A stretch of 64,000 nucleotides of DNA from Podocnemis expansa (Eukaryota; Chordata; Testudines; Podocnemididae): positions 42,845,441 through 42,909,440 of the forward strand of contig ML681990.1 of assembly GCA_007922195.1 (NCBI GenBank). Direction: 5' to 3'. Both the position numbers and the translations under genes were made by a program. Every line of letters starts with the position of its first letter. The stretch's first letter is position 1. Below, in pieces: positions 34,441-45,929 of the stretch. The notes under the pieces were generated by a model. The model ran no database searches. It worked only from the letters and a program-made list of their open reading frames with translations, and had not been told where the DNA came from.

Positions 34441-35323
34441 TATGCCCAAGGATGATGGAAGGAGTTACAGTCTGCCCATGCTGAGTATGGCTCTGTCCAA
34501 CACGGCATCCTCTCTAGCCTGTTGAATGATAGTATATTGCATTGTGAAGGTATGCACTGACAACCACATAGCTGCCCTGCAGACCTCTTGGATTGGGACC
34601 TTGATGAGGAAGGCCATTGACAAAGCCTGGGCCCTGGTAGAGCCCTAATAGTCCTGGGAAGGGCATATTTGACCTTCTGTAGCAGTCTTTGATGCAGTTT
34701 ACTATCCATCTGGAAATGTACTGTGAGGACACTGGGAGACCTCGTTTGCGGTCAGCAACCTCCACAAAGAGTTGGGAGCTCCTGTGGAACAGAAGTGTGT
34801 GCTCAATATAAGTCAAGAGTGCTGTCTTCATATCCAGGGTGTGCCACCTCCTCGGGTTCTTTGTAACCTGAGGGTCTGGGAAAAATACTGGCAAACAAAT
34901 ATCCTGCTTGAGGTGAAGTGGGGAAACTACCTTAGGAAGGAAAGATGGGTGGGGTTGTAGCACCACCTTATCAGGAAAGAACCTCATATAAGGGGGTTCC
35001 GAGGAAAGGGCCTTCAACTCTGAGACTCTTCTAGCCGAGGTAATTGCCACCAAAAAGGCCACCTTCCAGGCAAAGACCAGTAAAGTACACGAGTCCAAGG
35101 GTTAATAAGGAGGCTCCGTTAGTGCACGGAGCACCACATTAAGGTTCCATTGAGAGAGAGTTTCACAGGGTTGCTGAAAAAACCTTTTGAAACCCTTCAA
35201 AAACCTAGTGGAAGTAGGATGGGAGGAAACAGGGACACCCTCCACCTTCTCATGGAGGGCTGAAATCGCTGCTAGGTGGACTTTCAGGGAGGAAAGGGAG
35301 AGGCCCTTGTCTCTGAGGTCCAA
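34440..35323 (-). pseudogene. DIRS tyrosine recombinase
   Basis: This gene would integrate the circular DIRS cDNA. The N-terminal frame (35323-35102) carries the core-binding region (LSSLKVHLAAISALH). A stop and frame change follow, then 35098-34514 carries the catalytic domain with the first active-site Arg in SARRVSELKAL. The C-terminal His-x-x-Arg and Tyr region near 34600-34450 is altered (GPNPRGLQGSYVVVSAYLH). Its order after RNase H is that of DIRS. It cannot be active because of the internal stop and altered C-terminus. Confidence 0.75.
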
Positions 35324-35349
35324 CAGATAATCAGGGATTAGGTTCAGGG

Positions 35350-36164
35350 GGGCTAGTGTAGACTTGACCCCTTTACCTCGAGCCCGGCTGGAGAACTGTT
35401 TCCATTTAGCTGTATAAGTGGATTTGGTCTTCTACAACTGACCAGTACCCTCCTGACCCTGTCTGAGCAAAGCCTTTCTTGCTCACTGAGCCAAGGAGCC
35501 TCCAGGCTGTCAGATGGGGGAGACTGGGGTTCATGTGCCCCTAGTCTTGTGTCAGGAGGTCCGCCCACAGGGGAAGGCGGGGTGGAGCATCTTTGGACAG
35601 GTCCTATAGGAGTGAGTAACAGTGTTGTCCGGTCCAATCCGAAGCTATCAATATCATGTTTGCCCCATCCATTTTGGCATTCAAAAGGACCCTGTGTATC
35701 CATGGGACCTGTGGGAAGGCATACATTGGGGGGCTTGACCAGCTGAGGAGAAGGGGATCCATGAGTGACCCCTCCTCCTGACCCCTGAGGGAGCAGAAAT
35801 ACTGACATTTGTGGTTCTGTCGTGTCGCAAATCGGTCGACTCGGGGTATTCCCCATTTGTTCATTAGGTGGGAGAACACTACGCTGTGGAGGGACCACTC
35901 GTAGTGAGGTAGGGGGTTTCTGCTGAGCGAAACTGCCAGCTTGTTGTCCACTCCCAATAAGTGTGCTGCCATTGGAATGAAATTGTACTTCAGGGCTAAT
36001 TCAGTTTGCACACCTCGCTGCAGAGAGCCGGAGAGCGGATTCCCCCCTTGCCAGTTCGTGTAGAACATGGCCGAAGTGTTGTCCATTAGGACATGGACCG
36101 ACCTTCCTTGAATCCTGTCCAGAAAAGTTTTGCAAGCCAATCTGATGTCCCACAGTTCCTTCAC
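35350..36164 (-). pseudogene. DIRS RNase H domain
   Basis: The frame 36164-35604 (186 residues) begins with the region after the first catalytic Asp. It has the second acidic site in VHVLMDNTSAMFY and the distal motif in LLGVDNKLAVSLSR, where the usual A-D is changed to A-V. A second frame continues to 35353. The protein follows the RT as in other retroelements, and would remove RNA from the hybrid. Frameshifts at both ends show decay. Confidence 0.7.
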
Positions 36165-36199
36165 TGATCACCGACGCCGAATCTGAGGCATCAGTGATC

Positions 36200-37173
36200 A
36201 GTGTCACTGTAGGAATTGACGCTTGGAAGGGGATTCCCCCCCCCCCATGGCAAATGGGGGGGGTCCTTCCATATCTCCAGTGACCACAGGATGTTCCAGG
36301 GAACCGACAGTACCTTGGACAGAGGGTCTCTCTGTGAGTAAAATATCGTGGAGAACCAGCCCTGAAAAGGCCTCATTCTCAGGCATGCCATCCGTATCAT
36401 AGAGGTGGAGGCTGCCATGTGCCTGAGAAGCTGTAAGCAGCGACTGGCTGTGGTTACTTGGGATTCCTACAGCTCCGCAATGATGGTACAGATGGACAGA
36501 AATCTTGAGGGGGGCAGGGAGGCCCTCCCTTTGCGGAAGTCTAGGAGAGCTCCTATGAACTCTATGCTTTTGTATGGGCAAAATTTTGACTTTTCTCAAT
36601 TGATGCAGAGACCTAGGTATCTGCCCAGGCAGGTTACTGCTCTGACACTGTGCTTTACTTGAGTTCTCAATTCCCCGTGCATCAACCAGTCGTAGGTAGT
36701 GATAGATCTTTATGCATTGCCAACGTAGGAAGGCAGCAACGAGTGCCATGCACTTTCTGAACACCCTGGGGGTTAGAGAGAGCCCAAAGGGGAGTGATGT
36801 GAACTGAAAATCTTTTCCCCCCCACCATGAACCTTAGGTACTTTCTGTGGCAGGGGTATATTGCTATGTGGAAGTAAGTGTCTTTTAGGTCGAGGGCTGC
36901 GAACCAATCCCCGGGAGTCAGAGATGGGATGATCTGAGACAGGGAGACCATAGGGAATTTTATTTTCCTTATGTGTTTGTTTAAGGCTCTGAGATCTAGA
37001 ATGGGTCTCAGGTTCCCGTTCAGTTTGGGGACCAGAAAGTATCGGGAGTAGAACCCTTTTCCCCACTCCTGCTTTGGGACCTTTACTATGGCCCCGAGGG
37101 AGAGGAGCTTCTCGCGTTCTGTTTCAAGAACGCGGTCTAGTTCCTGGCTCCTGAGCTTTAGATGAGGGGGCAC
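36200..37173 (-). pseudogene. DIRS reverse transcriptase, YxDD disrupted
   Basis: The N-terminal frame (37173-36682) holds the fingers and first palm motifs: FYSRYFLVPKLNGNLRPILDLRALN and the first catalytic Asp in WFAALDLKDTYFHI. The second part changes frame. At 36687-36699 the sequence that should encode the catalytic Tyr-x-Asp-Asp-Trp box has lost two bases, so the acidic pair is destroyed. Downstream the thumb region is readable in another frame. The broken catalytic box alone makes the copy unable to drive its own reverse transcription. Confidence 0.75.
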
Positions 37174-37432
37174 TTTTTTGTCCCGAGGAGTTGACCGAAA
37201 CTGTATGCAATACCCTTTTTAAACCATCTCAAGGACCCACTGGTCGGTTGTGATGTTGGCCCAGTGGTGTGTGAATTGAAGCAGGCGGCTGGGGAGAAGG
37301 CTGTGGGTCCACTGCCCTCGAAGTAACTGTCAAAAACACTGCTTCTTCCCTGCCGAACTGTCGGTACCTTGTCTGTGCCTGATAGACTTCAAGGCTTGGG
37401 ATTTGCGATCTTTACTTTAACGAGACTTGTCC

Positions 37433-39442
37433 TTATCCAGATGCCTGAGTTGATGTTGGTGCTACTGGTAGGACCCGGAGAAGGCACCTTGCAGTTGGAC
37501 CTGCTGTTTTAGTTGTTGTAGTTGCTGTTGCAGAAGTTGTTGAGATTTCGAGAGGCGCCAGGCAGATTCCAGCATGTACATGCCCAGGGATCTGAGGGTG
37601 GCTCTGGAGTCCTTCATGCCATGCAGCTTTGTGCTGTGGACTCAGTGAAGAGGTCAGGACCTTCAACTGGTGGGTCCTGAATGATGAGCTGCATCTGTGG
37701 GGAGAGGCCCGAGCCCTGGAGCTAGGTGTAGCACCACACAGCTACAGCAGATGCTGTCTCTAGAGGCCAAGGCCCCTTCCTCCACCATCGCCTCGAAATC
37801 CCTGAGGCGGTCTTTAGGGATAAGATCGCGAAAACCCTCCATGGCTCTCCAAAGGTTGAAGACATACCTAACCATGATGGCCTGATGTTTGGAGTCATGC
37901 AGCTGCAAGGCTGAGGTAGAGTAAACCTTCCTACCAAATAAGTCGAGCTTTCTTGCTTCCTTATTCTTAGGGGTAGAGCCTGGTTGGCCTTGTCTCTTTT
38001 TGGCTGACCACATCCACCACCAGAGATCCCAGTATAGGCTGTTGGAAAAGGAATGTGAACTTGTCCGATGGGACATGGTACTTGCAATCCGCCACCTTGG
38101 ACACTGGCAGAATTGAAGATGGGGTCTGCCACCATGCCCTAGCGATTCTGTACACCCCTTCATGGAGGGGAACAGATACTTTGGCTGGTGGAGCAACGTC
38201 TCCAACATCAAAGAGGGTGTTGGTCTCTTCCTGGACCACTCCCACTTCTATGTTGAGGTTTGCTGCCAAGCTGCAGAGTAAGTCCTGCTGCATGTGGGGA
38301 TCATACCTGTACGCAAGGGGCCTTTGGAAGGTATGCTCGTCCAGAGAGGATGACAAGGGAGCCCGAGATCTGCTGCACTGGGTGGAGTCCGGGTCGGGCT
38401 CATCATCGGAGACATCCGAGGAGTCCAGGGTCCGGGACAGAGATGGTACCGATCGGTGCCGAGAAGTCAAGCTATCATCAACCATTGGGTTGAGCCATTC
38501 ATGCAACCAGTCGTTGAAAGAATCCCCGGTTGCAGTATGGCATGAGGGGGAGCGGCCCCTGTCTGTCTCGGAAGCCTTTGCAGCATGGGTGGAACTAGGC
38601 TGCGATGCCCATACCGGGGTTGTTGGGGTCATACTCCTTCTCGGCTTGAGCTTTGGGGAATGTTTTCAGCTATACTTGCCTGCTCATTCCCCAGTACCAG
38701 AGAGAACTTTCAGAGAAGCAGGGGAGCAAATGGAGCTGGCAGATGACAATGAGGATGAGCTGGACCTCTGTCTTCTAGGGCCCTGGGAATGTGGTACCAA
38801 GGGCTCACGGGACGAGTGCTGAGAGGAATAGACATCAGAGTGATCATTGGTACCGTTTCTTGGTGCTGGATGGGGACTCAACGGTACTGAACTCGAAAGC
38901 AGTACAGGTCCCTGCATCGATCGCTCCTTAGATGCGAGTGCCGGCTTACTCTTCGACTGGGCCTTCTTCGCTGGTACTGGAGCCAAGTCCTGGAACAGGG
39001 GACGTGCAGTTGCTAGGGTCCCAGGTGTCGAAGGTACCAGTGCCAGCTGTGGCCCTGACTTGCATGAGGGGGAACGTGGGGACAGAGGTGAACGGTTCCA
39101 TGGCGGTACCGAAATCGATGCCGATTGTGGCTTTGGAGTCTGTGCCAGACATCAGTGTCGGATGGGCTGTGGTGCAGGAGTCGCCTGCGGTGCCAGTGGA
39201 GCGCTTGTGGCCCGAACTGCATCAGAGATGGACACTCGGTTCTCCGCGAGAGTCAGTAAACACTGCTTTCTATCCTTGCGAGTCCTACATTTGAAGGACT
39301 TGCAAATAGGACAGTTCTCCGGGAGGTGTGACTGACTGAGGCATGTGAGGCATTTCTTGTGAGGATCATTGAGTGGGAAGGCTTTACAGCACAACGGACA
39401 TGGTTTAAACCCCGACATTTTGATTTTGAGCAAAAAGGACAA
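37433..39442 (-). pseudogene. DIRS gag-like gene
   Basis: The N-terminus near 39442-39280 contains a cysteine-rich, zinc-binding-like region (CPLCCKAF, then CLTCLSQSH and CPICKSFKC). A Ser-rich middle part leads to the acidic motif SDDEPDPDSTQ (near 38390). The C-terminal half (38632-37660) contains a SLVVDVVSQKE block, as in the copy at 30-32 kb. The overlapping open frames on the + strand in 38-39.3 kb are shadows of the biased codons. Several frameshifts break it into four or more pieces. Confidence 0.65.
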
Positions 39443-39699
39443 CAGACTCTTGCAGAAGGTTTGGCTGGTCCGCAGCCGTTGCTGAGGGTGGAAAAGGGAG
39501 CGTCAGGGTCAGGGTCACCTATGTAGCCACGGTGGCAACACGGGGGGAGCATTGGCCATGTGCCCTGACCTGACAGGTTAAGGGTAAAGACTTTCTGAGC
39601 TACTATGCACTGTGGCCTGTAGACACCTGAGACTGAATGATGTGAGCAGCGCTTGAAGAATTGCTCTTCTGTAACAATGTTCTGTGGGTTCTCAGGATC

Positions 39700-40641
39700 A
39701 GCCACTCATGCAAGAGGAAGTCCATTACCTCCTGGCAAGGAGAGTCGTTGACCCCAGTCAAAAGAGGGGGAATTTCATCCAGATCTGAGATGAGAAGACT
39801 GTAGCCCATCCTGGATCTTAAAAACTGGAATTAATATCTGGTCAGTAAATAGATATAAAATAAAAAGAATTCTGGGTGGTCACCTTAGAAGTCATCATAT
39901 GTTTTACTAGAAAAAGGCAGCTGGCTGTGTTCTCTTAACCCTTACAGATGCTTTCGTACCTTTGCCAAAGGAGGAATTTGAAGTTAATTAAAACAGTGTG
40001 GGAGAGGCTGCTAATCCTAAACATTTGTTTTAAAAAATTTCTCTTTGTGCTTAATCTACACAAGAGCTATCTCTGCCAGTTTTGAGTGTGTCTGAGTTGA
40101 GATCATTCAGGATAAAATAAGTTTGATGCAGAGTTCCCAATATTTGAAAGAGCCATTTAAAATTAATTTTAATGTATAGAGGTAATAAATTCTCAGAAAG
40201 CTCAATTATAGAGTAAAAGAAGTTAAATTCTCTTTAAGTACAGACCTTAATTCAGCCTTGCCTGTGAAGTCATAACTAACTGATGTTTTCCTAATCAAAT
40301 AATTTTTATTTACAAATTTTAGCCTCAGGTAAACTCTTCAGCATTCCAGTTTTATTTACATTCAGTCATATCAGCTTTAGGCTGTACAAAAACTTCTTTT
40401 GTGTGAAACAATGTTACTTTAGGTGTTCTACCTAACTGTGCATACTCTGTAAATGCAGTCCAATATTATCATTTGCTAGTCTTTTGTAATTTAAAAATTG
40501 AAAAATGATTTTCTGAGTAATTAATGGCTGTCTTCCTTCCCATCTGGAATTTGCCAGTGTGTCATTCGTACTGAGTTGCTGATTTCACCCTTATTTGATT
40601 AATCTGGTCTCTAGTTTAAAAAAGTTAGATTTCACTTGTGC
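39700..40641. other. Unassigned stretch between DIRS copy and CR1
   Basis: The first 130 bases (ctcatgcaagaggaagtcca...) directly border the DIRS left end and may be the pre-insertion target; a minus-strand frame there (39809-39603) has no family that I recognise. The rest is AT-rich without features. Confidence 0.4.
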
Positions 40642-40805
40642 ATGACTCTGTTCAGTGAGTGTTGCAGTTGCAGATGGTAAATGATGAGAAAATTGTATGC
40701 TGTGGTGTGGTAGTTGGGTTGGTCCCAGGATATTAAAAAGACAAAGTGGGTGGAATAGTATCTTTTATTGGGAAAACTTCTGTTAGTGACAGAGACAAGC
40801 TTTTG
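40642..40805. repeat. Left copy of 164-bp direct repeat flanking CR1
   Basis: Identical to 41653-41816 except for one visible difference (gtgacagag against gtgagagag), with a constant offset of 1011 bases. The sequence contains a member of the TCCCAGGATATT repeat family. It borders the 5' end of the CR1 copy. Confidence 0.9.
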
Positions 40806-41655
40806 GGAGACCTAGACAAGCTTTTAGGGAGACCTAGACAAATTGGAGCAGTGGGCCAAGAGGAATCTCATGAGGTTCAACAAGGATAAGTGTAAAATCC
40901 TGCACTTGGGACGAAAAAAACCCATGTACTGCTACAGGCTGGGGAGTGATCAGCTAAATAGCAGCACTGGAGAAAAGGACCTGGGAGTCATGGTGAATGG
41001 GAAGCTGGACATGAGTCAGCAGTGTGCTCTTGCTGCCAAAAAGGCCAATGGCATACTGGGCTGCATCAGAAGAAGTGTTACCAGCAGATCGAGGGATGTG
41101 ATCATTCCCCTCTATTCTGCACTAGTGAGGCCACATCTGGAATACTGTGTCCAGTTTTGGGCTCCCCACTACAAAAAGGACATGGACAAATTAGAGAGAG
41201 TCCAGAGGAGGGCAACCAAAATGATCAAAGGGCTGGAGCACAAGCCCTATGAAGAAAGACTGAAGGAACTAGGCTTATTTAGCCTGCAGAAGAGAAGACT
41301 GAGGGGGGATTTGATAGCAACCTTCAACTACTTGAAGGGTTGCTCCAAGGAGGAGGGAGCTCGACTGTTCTTGGTAGTAACAGAGGGCAGAATGAGAAGC
41401 AATGGTTTCAAGTTACAGCTGGGGCGGTCCAGGCTGGATATTAGGAAAAACTTCCTTACTAGGCGAGTGGTGAAGCATTGGAATAAGCTGCCTAGGGAGG
41501 TGGTGGAATCTCCATCTCTGGAGGTGTTCAAGTCCCAGCTGGACAAAACCCTGAGTGGGATGATCTAATGGGAGTGGTCCTGCTTTTTTTGGCAGGGGGT
41601 TGGACTAGATGACCTCGTGGGGTCCCTTCCAACCCTATGATTCTATGATTCTATG
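40806..41655 (+). mobile_element. CR1 LINE, 5'-truncated, with 3' tail
   Basis: A recent-looking CR1 copy with the RT C-terminus and a complete 3' end. The tail (ggttggactagatgacctc... then attctatgattctatg) is the typical CR1 end with its 8-base repeats. Its 5' junction carries a short tandem duplication: caagctttt-gggagacctaga occurs at 40797-40817 and again at 40818-40839. The first bases of the unit are target sequence and the rest is CR1, as if the enzyme copied the junction twice. It lies between two 164-bp direct repeats. Confidence 0.9.
40843..41568 (+). pseudogene. CR1 reverse transcriptase C-terminal part
   Basis: An uninterrupted frame of 241 codons covers the end of CR1 ORF2: [49 protein letters not shown] and the region ending DKTLSGMI before the stop. 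CR1 ORF2 has an N-terminal endonuclease and the main RT palm domain, all missing here. The piece alone has no catalytic residues, so it is not a functional gene despite its open frame. The open frame indicates a younger insertion than the other CR1 copies in the window. Confidence 0.85.
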
Positions 41656-41816
41656 ACTCTGTTCAGTGAGTGTTGCAGTTGCAGATGGTAAATGATGAGA
41701 AAATTGTATGCTGTGGTGTGGTAGTTGGGTTGGTCCCAGGATATTAAAAAGACAAAGTGGGTGGAATAGTATCTTTTATTGGGAAAACTTCTGTTAGTGA
41801 GAGAGACAAGCTTTTG
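41653..41816. repeat. Right copy of 164-bp direct repeat
   Basis: Second copy of 40642-40805. Its first bases (atg) overlap the end of the CR1 tail repeat. After 41816 the sequence continues as the same dispersed repeat (agcttaaacacagttttctt), which the left copy lacks, so the right side holds the original flank. Confidence 0.9.
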
Positions 41817-42704
41817 AGCTTAAACACAGTTTTCTTCAGATCTTATTCTCTATGTAAAGTTGGAAAGCTTGTCTTTCTCACCAGGATGTCCAATCATCAT
41901 GAATCCGGGACAGTTATACGGCCCTTAATGTCCAGGGTCAAGTTACATGCACTTCTATAATATAAAAATAAAAGCAAACACTTGTTGCTTTTTCTTCAAG
42001 TACTGTCCCTAGGGGTGCTGCTACATTTCAGGTGTGCATGAACTGCTGTGTCTCTGAATGAAAATATTTTTGATAGCAAAGCCCATCCATGCATGTGCTC
42101 TACACGTACCCATCATTGTGGTCTGTACCAATATGTTGGGCCTCATGGGTGAATTGTCTTTGGTTCCTTTTCAACTTTTCTGGCCTGAGATGGAGCCTTT
42201 AGTGTGCCTGCTTCGACATAGTGCCTGTGTACTGTTAGATTAGCTTATAGTTGTAAATAGTTCCTTTTTATTTAATTTTCCCTTCTCCCTCATTTCAGGG
42301 TCATTTTGGACTTTATTTCTGGGTATGCTGAGATGTGTTAAACATTCTTTCCTGCCAGGAATATATTGCAGTTAGTGACAGACACTCTGTATCTGAAGTG
42401 TTTAGGGGATACTTATATTCTCATAAAGTGTAAGACATGCATTTCATTTAAAAGCAGATGTCTTAAGAACAGAGAGAGAAAATTTAGATTCCTCATGATG
42501 AGGCAGACCTTAAAACTGGCTTCAAGCCAGGGATCTGTATTTCTATAATGTAAGTACTGCCCTGTCTGCCCCCTGATCTCAGTCTTCCAGAATTTCAGAA
42601 TGTAAGCCGGCAGATACTCCACCTACTTGAGTATCCAGATCTCAGAAGCCGTATCTATTACATTCTCAGATACTCCAGTGACCTCAGGATTTTGATCACT
42701 AGAG

Positions 42705-42860
42705 CAGTGGTTCTCAATCTTTTGCAGGTTGTGACCTACAGTATACACCAGACCCGGTCCCCGCAGGCCAAACCCAGCCATCTCCTCTGCTCTCTGTGAC
42801 ACATTTACCATTGTGGGGCAACACAGTAATGTGTCCCAACACAGAGGTTGAGAACTTCTG
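42705..42860. mobile_element. hAT MITE, 8-bp TSD
   Basis: A 156-bp element with ends CAGTGGTTCTCAATCT and the inverse (gaggttgagaacttctg). Flanking 8-mers CACTAGAG (42697-42704) and TACTAGAG (42861-42868) agree at 7 of 8, the duplication length of hAT transposase. Nested in the DIRS gag remnant. Confidence 0.8.
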
Positions 42861-44184
42861 TACTAGAGTATCCCAGAGTTGAAGAAGAAAAAATGGTGAC
42901 TGCCACTTCAAGATCCCAGTCGCCAAAAGCCTTTGGGGAAGCATCTGCATCTGTGTCTATGGTAGCAAGAATCTTGCATCCTATGTTAATGGGTGCTAGT
43001 CAGAAAAGTATGGTGTTAAATCTCCTTCAAAGTGACCTCAATCCCCAAAAAGAGTGCTGTTGAGACTCCAAGCGTTGCTGCTGCTTCTGTGTCAGACTGC
43101 TTGGAAGTCTGTCTTGAAGGCCTGTCTTGAAAAAGAAGTCTGTCTTGAAGACATCCTCTGCTTCCGGTGGTCATGTCCACACTAGCAGGAGGTTAGCCAT
43201 AGTCAACTCTTCTGTACCTGCTGTAACTCCCTGGACTGCTACATCTGAGTCTGTATCTGGCACAATCATTCCTCAATGCTGGGTAGACAGGTACCTATCT
43301 TAGTACTGACACCAGCCTCCAACAGTTTTGGTCCTGCAGGAGTTCAGGCATTTGAGATCTTTGTCTCTGTACTGGGATCTCCACTGCTTATCGGTATTTA
43401 TGAAGCTGGAGGTACTGAGATCTTCTGAATCCCCTCCTACTCCTGTTTTATTGAGATCTATTTCTCTGACACCCATCATCTATGAAAAATAAGTGTCACC
43501 TTGTTTAGAATATGGGCAGGCAGACTGTGATTCAGACTTAGCCTTCGGTTCAAGGGTCTCCTGTCTATTTGAGGAGACACTTCTTTCCTTTTCATGCTAA
43601 ACGATGAGGATAGACATTCCCCACCTTCAACCAGCAGAGATGATCAAAGGTACCTACCTCCTCCTGTGCCATATAATCATCCCCAAAAGCCTAATCAGGA
43701 CATTGTCCTATAACATCAGCAGTTTCTAAAGGCTAAAAATTACCTTTTGTGAAGAACGAAGACAATCTCTTTCTCCTGTACCTTCACATCCTCCTCATCA
43801 GCTGGAACTGGAAAAGGAAAGCTTTGACGAGCAGGAGGAAAGGGCTGATAAGCGTATGACACCTCACACAAATATCTCCTTGTTGTTGCCTGATGTTGTC
43901 CGTAATGTGTTCCATGAAGGATGACTTTTTCTTTCATTTCCAGGACCTGATGAAGTAAGTTGCAGATATACTTGATATTCCTCTTAAGGAAGCTCGGACT
44001 CCCATCATAAAGAGTTGGACGTTTTCTATACCTCAGCCTCAACATGGGCACCACTTCCAATTAATGAGACTCTTCTAGAACCAGCCAAAACTGTCTACCA
44101 AATTCATGTTGTGGCATCCCCTACATTCGGACGTTGTGACAAGAAGTACTGTGTCCAGTCCAAGGATTCAAAAGTTATATTTAT

Positions 44185-44660
44185 TTGGTTGTAAATGCAG
44201 TGAATGAACATGGAAGGCATCACAATACCAAGGCTACTCCAAGTAATAAGGACCAAAAGTGTCTTGATCTTTATGATTGCAAGAGCTACTTCTCTGAAAA
44301 GTTACAGTTCAGGATCACAGCTGATCTGGTACTAATGTCAGAATATGACTATTTGGATTATAGCATATTTATCACTTTTTTACTTGAACATTTACCAGAG
44401 GAAAATCAAAGTCAACTTTTAGTGTCGTTGCAGGCCTCTTCAGCTGCAGTTGATACTGCAGCCCAATCCATTTTTACCATGATCGTGCTACAGGTGGCAT
44501 TTTGTCTACCAGCTATCAGGCTTATCTAGGGAAGTGCAGAGAACTACTGAGGATCTCCCTTTTTACAGTCACAGATTTATTTTCAGAAGCTACAAATTAT
44601 GCCCTTCACACCTTGAAGGATTTGAGGGCCATCCTCTAAGCCTTTGGGATCTATATACCT
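44185..44660 (+). pseudogene. DIRS gag C-terminal remnant
   Basis: The frame 44185-44529 begins VVNAVNEHG and continues with NKDQKCLDLYDCKSYFSEKLQFRI. It aligns with VVDAVNQRERQGQ and KNKEARRLDL of the minus-strand copy at 30.1-31.0 kb, then with its long helical part. The next bases up to about 44660 keep the block corresponding to SLGIYTPQP (ctttgggatctatataccta). Stops elsewhere show that it is dead. Confidence 0.7.
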
Positions 44661-44879
44661 ACAAAGAAAAGTAAGTTGAGCGGGTGTCAGGTGGTGCAGA
44701 TCTCTCTCCCAGCTCATTATTCAGTCTTCTATAAGCCACCCAAGCCACTGAACAAGGAACTTAGATATGCAAAAAAGAAGCCACCTACTACCACGGCTGC
44801 TTTACTTCAGCAACCCAGATTATCCAAGTGCCAGTTTTGATGGCTTACTCAAAAGTCCGAATCACTCAGTGTGATCCGC

Positions 44880-45460
44880 TATCTCAATGTCCTTGTCCGT
44901 GCCCATCCCCTTACTTCCTCTCCTAATCTCAATCTGCATGGGAGTATTGCATCCAGCAAATGGGTTTTGGTGGCCATCAACTCTAGTTACACCATCCATT
45001 GTACCTCCCTATCATCGGTCTCCCCTGTCCTGCTTCATGGACCCATCTCACAATCAGTTGTTGAGACAGAAGGCCTTCTGTATTTAGGGGACATAGAAAT
45101 ATTTACAGTCCAATACAGAGGAAAGGGAGTCTATTCCATGTATTTTCTGGTCCCCAAAAAGCAGTGGATAAGACAAAAACTAGATCTGAAATGTCTGAAC
45201 AATTATGTGAAACAGCAGAAACTTAGGATGATTAGCCTGGCAGCTATAGTTCCCTCCCTGGATGTTGCAGATTGGTTTGTGACTCAAATGGTCCTGTTTT
45301 CATGTTATGATTCATCCCCTTACAAGTTTTCTTCACATTACATAGTCAGCCATCACCACTATCACTACTACAAGCTCCCTTTTGACTTCTCTTCTGCCTC
45401 TAGTGTATTGCCCAAGGTCACAATGGTCATAACGACACACCTTCACTGACTGGGGATAAT
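44880..45460 (+). pseudogene. DIRS reverse transcriptase remnant
   Basis: In the frame 44871-45449 the block GKGVYSMYFLVPKKQWIRQKLDLKCLNNYVKQQKLRMISLAAIVPSLDVADWF aligns with GKGFYSRYFLVPK...PILDLRALN and WFAALDLKD of the copy at 36.7-37.2 kb. The frame diverges after DWF, before the first catalytic Asp, and the YxDD region is not seen before the nested CR1 at 45930. Confidence 0.75.
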
Positions 45461-45929
45461 GATCTTCTCGCATCTCAACAGTTGGCTACTCAGTGGTCAA
45501 TCTTATCAAGAAGTCGTATATGCACTGCAAATTACAAGGTCTTTACTCCACATTTTAAGCCTGTAACTCAAACTTGGAAAGTCTGTTTTGACCCCAGTTA
45601 AGTGGATAGACTTTTATAGGATGCTGTGACATGCAAGGTTTACCTGCCTGAGGACAGGTTTATGAACATGAAAAATATTATAAGAATTCAGGTAAGTCCT
45701 CAATCATTGGCAAAAAATTGTCTCCAGCTGTTAGTTCAGAGGGCAGTTCTTCTCTTTGTAACTCAACACACCAGACTACATCTTCTGTGCTTCCAGGGAA
45801 GGCTCAGAACAGTTTACCTACCCTACTTCCACAGTCTCAACAGACAGGTCTCCATTCCTGTTAAGGTTCTAGAGCCACTCAATTGGTGAAAGAGCCATTC
45901 CAAGGTCTGTATAGAAGGAGTTCCTTTCT

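Larger units (their letters stand above)
34089..39695 (-). mobile_element. DIRS retrotransposon, nearly complete
   Basis: A 5.6-kb tyrosine-recombinase retrotransposon on the minus strand. The left terminus is at 39480-39695. The right terminus (about 34089-34300) is its inverted copy: both read gtgtctat/acaggtgtcta, cagaaagtctttaccctta-like and cctgtcaggtcagggcac. An internal complementary region lies at 34331-34440. Gene order on the minus strand is gag (39442-37433), RT (37173-36200), RNase H (36164-35350), recombinase (35323-34440). All genes carry frameshifts. No target duplication is seen, as expected for DIRS. Confidence 0.85.

Noticed and set aside
38055..39335. Long + strand frames (255 and 162 codons)
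   Set aside because: They are antisense shadows of the DIRS gag gene, which has family matches on the minus strand.
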